From Xanthoparmelia taractica (Eukaryota > Ascomycota > Lecanoromycetes > Lecanorales > Parmeliaceae), in assembly GCA_033085395.1 (NCBI GenBank), contig MU853187.1:1-64000 (forward strand): a DNA stretch of 64,000 bases, in the 5' to 3' direction. The position numbers were made by a program, and so were the translations under genes. Shown here in pieces: positions 55,226 to 64,000 of the stretch (positions are counted from its first letter, which is position 1; the number at the start of each line of letters is the position of its first letter). A model generated the notes under the pieces. The model was not told the origin of the DNA and searched no databases. It saw only the letters and a program-made list of their open reading frames with translations.

Positions 55226-57507
55226 ATGTCTTCAAAGGATACGCTAGTCTCTACGGTCGTAATTCCCGCCAAACCCTACGCTTTTACTTTCCCTTTGGCA
55301 AAGACGGCATTGCTTGTCATTGACATGCAACGCGACTTCCTGCTTGAAGGCGGTTTTGGCCAGATCCAAGGGGGCTCGCTAGAAGCCGTGCACGCATCAA
55401 TTGCTCCGACCCAGCGACTACTGTACACTTGTCGACGAGCAGGGTTGGCCATCTTTCACACCCGAGAGGGCCACAAGCCAGATTTGTCAGACTGCCCCTC
55501 TTCAAAGCTCCATCGTCAAGCTGCCGCTCCAGGTAATGGACAGCACATGAAGGTTATTGGTGACGTAGGAGACATGGGTCGACTTTTAATACGAGGAGAG
55601 TATGGGCATAACATCGTTGACGGCTTACAGCCACTTCCCGGAGAATTCGTCGTTGATAAACCCGGCAAAGGGGCGTTCTGGAATACGATGCTGTTGCACA
55701 AACTGAAAGCAAAGGCCATTTCACACCTCATTGTGTGTGGTGTGACAAGCGAATGCTGTTTTGCGACCACCATCCGAGAAGCCAATGACAGAGGCTTTGA
55801 ATGCTGTACGTCCCCAACTGATCCATTTTTTGCACACACCTCGCGATAACTGACAATCAAGAAGGTGGAATTGAGGAGACTACTGCTGGGTACAATGCCG
55901 AGTTCAAGACATGCAGCCTTCAGATGATACATTGGTCTCAAGGACTCTTCGGGTTTGTAGCAAATCTAGAACCGCTGCTCAAAGGTCTCGCACCATATGT
56001 ATCTACGCCGATAGCCGCCCATGGTACTACCCCTCCGCAGACCCCACCAAGATTCGATGGGGATTTGAGCATTTCTAGCCTTCAGAGGGCTTATCGGAAC
56101 GGACTGTCCCCAATGACTGTGATGCAGGTGGTGATGAAAAACATTGAGGAATACTGCGCCATAGACCCTGCGGTCTGGATATACCGAGCATCAAATGACT
56201 CAGTCTTCGAGCAAGTGCGACAGCTCCAAAGCAAATGGCCGAATCCTGATTGCCTCCCCCCACTTTACGGCGTGCCCTTCAGTGTCAAAGACAGTATTAA
56301 TATCGCAGGCCTACCAACAACAACAGCATGCCCGCCGCTCGCACACATACCTTCAAAATCCGCACCTTCGTACCATGTCCTCCTCTCTCAAGGTGCCATA
56401 TTCTTTGGTAAAACTAATCTCGACCAGCTTGCCACTGGCTTGACTGGCTGCCGCTCCCCATACGGTATTCCGCGCTCTGTCTTCAACAAATCCTACATAT
56501 CCGGCGGCTCCTCCAGCGGCAGCTGCGTCAGTGTAGGTGCCGGTCTCGTCTCCTTTTCCCTAGCTACCGACACGGCCGGATCTGGCCGTGTCCCATCAGG
56601 CTTCAACGGCGTGGTAGGCTACAAACCCACTCGCGGCCTCATTTCCATCCAGGGTGTGACCCCCGCCTGCCTATCGCTTGACTGTATCGCTATCATCGCT
56701 GCGACCGTGAGCGACGCTCGCACTATCTGGGATCTATGCGCACATTTCGATGCTGAGGATCGCTACGCCAAACGCTGTTTTCCCATGCCCCGACACATCG
56801 ATTCCATTGGTCCACAAGCCACATCCTTCGCCTTCGGCATCCCACCTCCTGAGGCCCTCCACGTCTGCAGCCCAGCTTACAGCCGCATTTTCTACGAAGC
56901 GGTCCAGACTCTACGGAGCATGGGCGGCCAGCTCCGCCCAATCGACTGGACGCCGTTCTCCCAAGCTGGCAAGTTGCTTTATGATGGCAGTTTCGTGTGC
57001 GAGCGCCTCGCTAGCTTGCCCGATGACTGGCTAGCGCGGAACAAATCCCACTTGCACCCAGTGATTGAGCAAATCTTTTCTGCTGTTGTGGCCAGAGGCA
57101 GCACCGCTGTAGACGCGTATCGTGACTTGCAAGCTAAAGCGCTATTGACGCGGCAAGCGGATCAGGTCTTCGAGAATAGTTTGCAGGGTGTGGATGTGTT
57201 GGTGGTACCGACGGCGCCGACACATTGGACTGTGGAAGAGGTGCTGGAGAGTCCGGTAGAGAGGAACAGTGTACTGGGAGAATTCACGCATTGTGGAAAT
57301 GTGCTAGATTTGTGTGCGGTTGCTGTTCCGGCGGGAACCTATCCGGTGAATGAGGCGAGAGGAGGCGATGACGGGGATGCAGAGGATAGAGGGGGCAGTG
57401 GAGAGCTACCGTTTAGTGTGACGTTCTTGGGAGGATCGAATATGGATGCTGAGGTCTTGGAGATTGCCAACCGGTTCGATCAATTTCATCGGCTGGAGAA
57501 GAGATAA
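55226..57507 (+). CDS. Fusion: isochorismatase-like amidohydrolase + allophanate hydrolase
   Basis: Two exons, 55226-55805 and 55865-57507 (2223 nt, 740 aa). The 59-bp intron joins GFECC to GIEETTAGYNAEF in frame. Residues about 28-225 are a cysteine hydrolase of the isochorismatase superfamily, with catalytic Asp in LLVIDMQRDFL, Lys in VVDKPGKGAFWNT and Cys in CGVTSECCFATTIREAND. Residues about 255-740 are an amidase-signature enzyme with LPPLYGVPFSVKDSINIAG (Lys), FGKTNLDQLATGLTG, ISGGSSSGSCVSV (Ser) and DTAGSGRVPSGFNGVVGYKP (Ser). DPAVWIYR and the RSPYG block point to AtzF-type allophanate hydrolase rather than a general amidase. It ends without AtzF's C-terminal domain. Biuret hydrolase plus allophanate hydrolase in one chain is the best guess; N-carbamoylsarcosine or ureidoacrylate are alternatives for the first domain. 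An upstream in-frame ATG (55136) is less likely. Confidence 0.9.
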
Positions 57508-58381
57508 TTGGAGTTCGCCTTGCTCTATCATGTGACTCCAGACTGATGGCAGCATTGGTATGAACAGTAAGCATGGTTACATCCTGAGCTATCCTGGCCA
57601 GAACTTCTCCAGAACTTGGTTATCGCACTGCTGGACTAGGGTTGAGGTGGATGCAGGCGCTCTGCATCGACGTACAGGTTGTAAGCCAAAGAGGCAAGTA
57701 GCCACACCTACTACGCTCACGCTATGCAACTGCACCTATGACTTGATAATCTGAAGATTTCGATAGCTACGTAGAGCTGAACATCAAAGTTAGCACGGAC
57801 TTGGTTGCCTTCCTCCGCATCCCTTGGGACAACGAATCTGCTAAATTGTAAGGGCAGATTTCTTCTTTTCCCGCACAGCTTCAGATGTCTTCTCAGGGCT
57901 AGGGTTAGGTTAGGGCTTGAGTCGATTTGTCTGCCAAGGATTAATAAGCTTTGTGCGCACGCTAATTCCCCGCACATTTTGACTTTTTCCGTACTAGATC
58001 ATGTATCAAATTTCAGGACGAACTGGAAAACGTCGGTCTGAGCCAGCCGTTATTATTTTCCCCTTTATTTTGTGCGACTTTTGCTTACTCTCCTTACTGT
58101 ACCAACATCTTTTTCACATTCTCACTCTTTCCTCTGCTTTCAGAATACACAGATAGGAATACACATATAAGAAACAAGTTGGTTCTGCGTTGAGCTGCTT
58201 GCCTCCCTCTCTGTACTGTCGCGTGCAGGACCTCGTACCAACAAGCTTTGCAATATCTCTTTGCAATTTCTTTCTCTCTTTGGATACGCACAATTTATTT
58301 GCGGAGCCAAGTAAAGCAGGCAAGCATTTGAATCTCTTCGGACGTTCCCCTCTTCTTAAGGCCACGAGATCCTCTTTCAAC
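57508..58381. promoter_or_regulatory. Choline oxidase upstream region with telomere-like repeat
   Basis: Several GATA words (for example TGATAA near 57741, CGATAG near 57761, AGATAG near 58150). At 57895-57916 AGGGCTAGGGTTAGGTTAGGGC holds three TTAGGG-like units. No gene supported; the last 300 bp is T/C-rich leader. Confidence 0.5.
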
Positions 58382-60175
58382 ATGACTACCACCGTACTTT
58401 CCAGCTCCGAGGTTGATAGCTTCGACTACCTGATCGTAGGAGGGGGAACAGCAGGCTGCGTCATTGCTAGCCGGCTAGCAGAGTACTTGCCAAAGAAAAG
58501 GATACTGCTAATTGAAGCTGGCCCAAGCGATTTCATGAACGACAAGGTCCTGAACCTCAAAGATTGGCTGAACCTCCTTGGTGGCGAGTTGGACTATGAT
58601 TATGGTACTACCGAGCAACCGAATGGTGAGTAGGTGGCATTGACTCTACGTGTAGAGATCTGCATCCTGTCCATACATGTGTTGCACTCGAATTGAGGCC
58701 AAGGGCCATGTTTGTAAATGATACAGACTCCGTCTCCTGCAAAGCTTCAAGAAAAAAGGAATAAGAACTCGAATCACTCCATTGACTGATCCATGGGACA
58801 TACAGGAAACTCGCACATCCGTCACTCTCGCGCCAAAGTCCTCGGCGGCTGCTCTTCCCACAACACCCTCATCTCCTTCCGACCCTTCGCCCACGACACC
58901 GGCGTCTGGGAGTCCCTCGGCTGCACCGGCTGGTCCTTTGAAACCTTCAACCGCCTCCTCGACAACATCCGCAACACCGTGCAACCAGTCCATTCCCGCC
59001 ACCGCAACCAACTCTGCAAAGACTGGGTCGAATCTTGCTCCACCGCCCTATCCATCCCCGTAATCCACGACTTCAACCGCGAGATCGCCGCAAACGGGAA
59101 CCTCGAATCCGGCGTCGGCTTCTTCTCCGTAGCCTACAACCCCGACGACGGCCGCAGAAGCAGCGCGAGCGTGGCATACATCCACCCCATCCTCCGTGGC
59201 GACGAGCCCAGACCGAACCTCACAATCCTAACCGACACCTGGGTCAGCCGCGTCAACGTCACCGACGCCACCGTAACAGGCGTAAACATAACACTCCAAT
59301 CCGGCACCCCCCTCACCCTGACCGCCCGCAAAGAAACCATCCTCTGCGCCGGCGCAATCGACACCCCGCGCCTCCTCCTCCTCTCCGGCATCGGCCCCCC
59401 CTCCCACCTGACCTCCCTCTCCATCCCCGTCGTCGCCACCATCCCAGGCATCGGCCACAACCTCCTCGACCACCCCGAAAGCATCATAATGTGGGAGCTC
59501 AACCGGCCCGTGCCCCCGAACCAAACAACCATGGACTCAGACGCCGGCATCTTCCTCTCCCGCCCCAACCACACCCCGGGAGTCGCCGACATAATGATGC
59601 ACTGCTACCAGATCCCCTTTTGCCTCAACACCGCCCGCCTAGGCTACGACACCCCCATCGACGCCTTCTGCATGACGCCCAACATCCCGCGCCCGAAATC
59701 CCGCGGCCGCCTCACCCTCACGTCCTCCTCCCCAACCGAAAAACCCTCCCTCGACTTCGCCTACTTCACCGACGCAGCCGCCCACGACGCCGCCACCCTC
59801 GTCGCCGGCATCCGCTATGCCCGCACCGTAGCCTCCCAACCCCCCTTCTCCACCTGGCTGAAACGCGAAGTCGCGCCCGGGCCCCTCCTCCAAACGGACG
59901 CCGAGCTAAGCGCCTACGCCCGCGCAGCCGCACACACCGTCTACCACCCCGCCGGCACGACGAAAATGGGTGATTTGGCGACGGATGAAATGGCGGTCGT
60001 GGATCCGAGGTTGAGACTGCGGGGGCTCAAGGGCGTGCGCGTGGCGGACGCGGGCGTGTTTCCGGAGATGACGAGCGTGAACCCTATGCTGACGGTTTTG
60101 GCGATTGGGGAGCGCTGTGCGGAGATGGTGGCGGAGGAGGCGGGGTGGAAGGGGGTTGATAGGGCGAGGCTGTAA
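58382..60175 (+). CDS. Choline oxidase (FAD-dependent GMC oxidoreductase)
   Basis: Two exons, 58382-58625 and 58806-60175 (1614 nt, 537 aa); the 180-bp intron joins TTEQPNG to NSHIRHSRAKVLGG. It oxidises choline to betaine aldehyde and on to glycine betaine, making H2O2. The dinucleotide fold is DYLIVGGGTAGCVIASRLAE. The FAD-linking His region is LGGCSSHNTLISFRPF, a choline-oxidase hallmark, and substrate-domain blocks are VGFFSVAYNPDDGRRSSASV and PIDAFCMTPNIPRPKSRGRL. The catalytic pair is His in AAHTVYHPAGTTKMG and Asn in EMTSVNPMLTVLAIGER. No peroxisomal SKL-type end is seen (ends DRARL, though ARL is a possible weak variant). It pairs functionally with the aldehyde dehydrogenase at 47781-49330. 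Exon 2 is strikingly C-rich at third positions compared with its neighbours. Confidence 0.95.
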
Positions 60176-60437
60176 GCGAGAGACCGTAGGGCGCGCTTGT
60201 AGCTGATGCTCGTAAGTCGAGCTTGTAGCAATGTGAGTGACGGATTTTGTTGGCATAAGTTATCCAAGCATCATATTTTCCATGGTTCCAAAAAAATCCC
60301 ATCCTAACGATTCAAATATCCCTCCCACACTCAGTGTCTACTCTTACCCTTACAACCCTCTTCAAATCGCAAAAAGCGCGGAAGGGAAATCGCAAGAAGT
60401 CTAGAGCAGTCGTACTCAACAAAAAGATAGGATAGGA
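60176..60437. other. 3' region of choline oxidase gene
   Basis: No gene; becomes a GATAG-type repeat just before the assembly gap. Confidence 0.6.
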
Positions 60438-60537
60438 NNNNNNNNNNNNNNNNNNNNNNNNNNNNNNNNNNNNNNNNNNNNNNNNNNNNNNNNNNNNNNN
60501 NNNNNNNNNNNNNNNNNNNNNNNNNNNNNNNNNNNNN
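60438..60537. other. Assembly gap (100 N)
   Basis: Exactly 100 undefined bases, the usual placeholder length, so the real size is unknown. Flanked on the left by GATAGGATAGGA and on the right by the (TAGCA)n array. Confidence 1.
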
Positions 60538-60619
60538 TAGCATAGCATAGCATAGCATAGCATAGCATAGCATAGCATAGCATAGCATAGCATAGCATAG
60601 CATAGCATAGCATAGCATA
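60538..60619. repeat. (TAGCA)n pentanucleotide array
   Basis: About 16 perfect TAGCA copies directly bordering the gap, which probably caused the assembly break. Open frames across it are artefacts. Confidence 0.98.
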
Positions 60620-61046
60620 AGATACGACAAAAAAAGCCCGTGTACATACATACGTTCCTTCCTTCCTTCCTTCCTTCCTTCCATTCTCATTCTTTCTTTC
60701 TTGAAGGAATGCATGGCGAAACAAGCACCAATTGCTTAATATACTTACTTATGTACTACTGGGTTGGATCATTTGATTTCCATTTCACATCATTCGATTT
60801 CATTTCAGTGCATACCACTCCATATTTTTTCCTTTTTCATTCTATATATACACCAAAAACCCCCCTCCCTAAAAAAAAACCCTGCAGTACCCCTGCCTTT
60901 CCTTCTCCTTTCCTTTCCTTTTATTCCCTTCCCCTTCACTCATGTATGAATTCATTCAATCAATCAACGATGCACAATCGCTTACTCAAAGACGCCCACT
61001 GGTGTACGAGTACAGATATCAGGGGAAATGAAAAGAGAGAGAGGGG

Positions 61047-61079
<33 letters not shown>

Positions 61080-61498
61080 GGGGAAGAAAGAGGAAGAAAG
61101 AGGGCCGCCGTGATATGAGTACAGTCATAATCAATTTGTAATTTTTTCTCAAATGATGGGCAGTTCCAGAATGTGTATCCTAATTCGACCCCAGTCTGTT
61201 CATCCTAGCCCAGTCCCATCATACTCATCCATCCATTCATCCTTATCTACCCAATGTATAGAGGAGGTAGGAAAAGTAATAATACATGATTTTTGTGAAA
61301 ACATGCTCGACAAGACAAAAAGGGTATAATAAAAGAAGAATCCTGCCAATGGAAAACCACGCACAGGGAAAAAACATTTTCAATGCGCTGACCATGATAA
61401 TAATAACGATACATTTCTCATGCACCATCCACACCTCATCTCACGTTCGATAACGAAAAGAGGAACGCCGAGGAAATGCATGCCGCATCAGTTTTCTT
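60620..61498. other. Low-complexity intergenic region
   Basis: (TTCC)n at about 60656-60680, (GA)n at about 61029-61070 followed by a run of about 13 G, and a T-rich stretch. The open frame 60640-61113 is repeat-derived. This is the 3' flank of the NDT80-like gene. Confidence 0.65.
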
Positions 61499-63237
61499 TC
61501 ATTTCGTTACCGCATGAGCTAGCACATTTGCTCCGCCACCGGGCAGGCTCCCTGCGCCGACGGTGCCCGCCGTCATGGTCATGGAGGAACCGTGGTGCGG
61601 TAGATACGACGTGCTGTGAGCCGGGTGCATGGACACGGTCGTAAAGGGCGGTTGCCAAGGCTGCGCCACGGCCGGAGGATAGCCGTAGAAGCAGTCGCCC
61701 GAGGTGACGGTCTCGGGGGCTGGAGCGGGGGGCGAGCGTGTGGAAGATAGCTGCCGGGTAGATGGGTGTGCTGGTGGTAAGGAGGAGAACTGGTAGGGTT
61801 GCTGAGGACTGGGGTGAGTGGAATTGGACGGGCGTGGAGCCTTTGAGGGACTCGGACGGGAGCGCTTGGTGTCCGGTTGGTCAGGGTGAGGCTGGGAGGT
61901 CCGCCGAATCTTTGGCGGTGGGGAAGCCGAAGATGGCAATTGCGAGCTGGGGAGAGTGGGCGTTTTGAACGTAGGCGTGGGAAATGCAGGCGCGCTGTTG
62001 GAGCCGCCGTTGGATTTCGTCCAGCCGCCATAGGGGGTCATTTCATGAGAGGAGGGGATGCCTTGGAGGTCGAAGGAAGTAAAAGAGCTATCTCGGCTCC
62101 GTTCCCTCTTCATAGGAGGAGTAGGCTTTGGGGGATCTGAACTGGTCCGTCGAACAACGTTTCTGGGAATGCTCGTGCCCTTGCGGCCGGTGGCTCTCTC
62201 GCCAACCGGATGGTCCTTCCGTCGCTCAAAGTTTCTAGGACTGCGGCCACGAACAATGATGGCTGCCGATCTGGCTTCGGCGATCGCTACTCTGTCACCT
62301 GTCGATAAGGTGGCCATGAGCTTCAAGCGAGCAACAAAGTGCTGCTGGAGTTCCTTCCGGCGCCCATTGTTGGCTGTGGCTATCCGGAATTGAAGTCGCT
62401 TCCATGCAATAGGATATGTTACATAGTCCGGGTCCGGGTCATGATGTGACATGAGGTCGAGTGGTATAAATATAGGCTCCTTCTCCGTCTTTTCTTCCAG
62501 AGGGATAGGGGGGCTGTTGATTGGTGTTTTCCATGGGACAGAGATCAACTTGACTGTCCCACCCTCGACTGATTCTGTTGCCGAGATGGTAAGCTCTTGT
62601 GCCACTATGGGAATGCGCTCGCCGCGGTCCGTCACGATGTAGTAGAGATTGCGAGGAATCGTTATAGATCCGGTGACTTGGAAGAGGTTGCGGCGGTAGC
62701 AGGTGAGCTCCGGAGTCGTCATCTGAGGAGGAAAGAGATCCAAAGTGTTCAAGGGATCGGCCATGAAAAACATGCCGTGTAGGCGTGCGTTGAGGGGCAC
62801 GGAAGTCGGTCGAAGAGAGGAATCGAGCAGTGGGTAATTATAGGTGGTCGGTTGGAAGCTGAGCAGCTCATCGTCTCGGTCGACCGACGGACTCTCTTGA
62901 GCTGATGGCTCTTGCATATCTTGTTGTGTAGCAGGATCGAAGTGGTAGTCTTGGTAGCTGGGATTGAAGGGTCGGTGGGCTTCGCCAGGGCCAGGGAGAG
63001 GAGGCATTTGGGACATTGGGTTCATACTAAAGATTGACGAAGATTGGTCAACATGATGGTCTGTGTAGCATTGTGGGTGGAGAGGTCTTACCTTCGGAAA
63101 TCGTCGGTGGAATAGGTGGGGGTTCGAAAGCTCTGCTCTGTCAGGCCCATTGCGGGTAGGGGTGCAAGATAATCGTCGGTGGTAGTATTACTGTGGGGTG
63201 GAAGGTAAGGCATCGCCATGTGATTGTAGCCGTTCAT
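61499..63237 (-). CDS. NDT80/PhoG-domain transcription factor (XprG/VIB-1 type)
   Basis: Two exons, 63237-63092 and 63026-61499 (1674 nt, 557 aa); the 65-bp intron joins STDDFR to SMNPMSQMPPLPGPG. The DNA-binding domain spans about residues 120-330: NARLHGMFFMAD, ELTCYRRNLFQVTGSITIPR, then KRLQFRIATANNGRRKELQQ, HFVARLKLMATLSTGDRV and IIVRGRSPRNFERRKDH, the last three being hallmark blocks of fungal p53-like NDT80 proteins. The C-terminal 230 residues are Ser/Pro-rich and disordered with KRERSRDSSF and TKRSRPSPSK basic patches. XprG and VIB-1 control proteases, starvation responses and heterokaryon-incompatibility genes. The match is to that clade rather than meiotic Ndt80, judged from the retained GRSPRNF box. 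Confidence 0.88.
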
Positions 63238-64000
63238 AATTGCTCATATGTAGTAGTCGTAGAGACAGAATATACAACGCGAGAGTAGATGGTAGAAGAG
63301 ATTGAATGAGCGTCAGGTCCAAAGAGAAGAAGCACAATGAATGAAAAGTGGGAGGAATGTGAGGGGGAATTGAGGTCCTTTTCAGCTCAGCGGAGTCTCC
63401 GACATCGTACACAACTACTATTCTGGAACATGCATGACTGGAGCAATGTTTGAAGAAGAGATGGATGAAACAGATCAAAAATGCAGAGAGTGTGGGGAGG
63501 GAGGGGGGGGAAGGGCAGTTGGAAAGTAGAGGAGAGAGAGAGAGAGAAGTAGTAGAAGAGGGAAGAGTGGAGGAGAATTAATTGTAGAGAAGGATGACTA
63601 GAGGAGGAAGAATAAGGTAAGGTAAGGTAAATCAAATCGTTGTGTATGGTCGGGTGTACATGTGCATTTCTTTTATTTCCACGTGAGATCTTCGAGGATT
63701 TAAGATCTTCCATTCATGCATCGTCTCGCTTTTGTGTGTGGGAAGAAGCACATGGCGCAGGGATTGCCACGTTGTTTCTCCGCGTGGGATTGTACCAAGT
63801 ACCGAGTATGCCGACGATCGTTGAGGCCACTATGTTTGAGAAGTTGGCTGCAAGGTCAAAAAGGAAGAAGGAGAGGAGCCTATCATGCATCTCATTGTCC
63901 AGGGTCTTTCTTGTCTCTGTACCTGGGGGGGGGGGGGGAAAGAAACGAGGGAACGAGGGAGGGGGGGGAGAGGGCAAGAGCTGAAGTTTAGTGGGCTTGG
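63238..64000. other. Upstream region of the NDT80-like gene
   Basis: Purine-rich on the plus strand (long GGAGGGAGGG and GAGAGA stretches near 63490-63560), a (GGTAA)3 near 63616 and G-runs near 63926-63940. Small frames only; probably a long promoter or 5' leader. Confidence 0.6.

Noticed and set aside
59035..59973. 312-codon frame inside choline oxidase
   Set aside because: Arg/Pro/His-rich +1 shadow created by the C-biased third positions of the real gene.
60312..60724. Frames crossing the N gap
   Set aside because: Built from placeholder bases and the TAGCA array.

Overview
The window is nuclear DNA from a filamentous ascomycete (Pezizomycotina; the class cannot be fixed from sequence alone, Dothideomycetes is a guess). 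The evidence is genes split by many short GT-AG introns of about 45-140 bp, a Zn2Cys6/Fungal_trans regulator, an NDT80/PhoG (XprG/VIB-1-type) regulator, an AA11 chitin LPMO, an alpha-ketoglutarate xanthine dioxygenase, STAND/NLR genes with a lipase-like head and TPR tail, and an AT-saturated, RIP-like transposon. There is one 100-base assembly gap (60438-60537).

Left part (1-13 kb) is a transposon and relic zone. After simple repeats and a MARVEL-domain membrane protein gene (862-1529) come a degenerate GINGER-like DNA transposon (2376-3816, TIRs plus a perfect 4-bp TATG duplication), a frameshifted ubiquitin-like-domain (ULD) gene (4375-6414), a 900-bp pyrimidine/purine strand-switch tract, a 3.17-kb RIP-degraded TIR element with a perfect 8-bp target duplication (8440-11613), and a dead epoxide hydrolase next to it.

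Middle part (13-39 kb) is a gene-bearing stretch with long gaps: a small acidic protein, a Cys-rich type I membrane protein, a DAHP synthase, a conserved PTPI-motif protein, an F-box protein, two unassigned coding fragments, a secreted AA11 LPMO, xanthine dioxygenase, a BTB protein, an LEA/SMP protein with a mitochondrial-type leader, a decayed P450 and an atypical hexokinase-family kinase. Between 39 and 45.5 kb lies an NLR graveyard: a lipase/NB-ARC/TPR pseudogene with two TAG stops, a convergent NACHT-sigma-like remnant, and another decayed fragment.

Right part (45.5-60.2 kb) looks like a nitrogen/choline catabolic neighbourhood: UNC93-like transporter, betaine-aldehyde dehydrogenase, Dal81/TamA-like Zn2Cys6 regulator and NCS1 permease on the minus strand, then, divergent from the permease across a GATA-site-rich promoter, a fusion of an isochorismatase-type amidohydrolase with an AtzF-type allophanate hydrolase, and a choline oxidase. 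Choline oxidase plus the dehydrogenase give choline to betaine aldehyde to glycine betaine. The fusion enzyme would fit ureide or biuret nitrogen release (biuret to allophanate to ammonia and CO2), with NCS1 as the importer. The fusion protein is the most interesting object in the window. The window ends with an NDT80/PhoG regulator (61499-63237). Exon joins were read by eye from splice consensus and frame; all exon sums quoted for intact genes are multiples of three.
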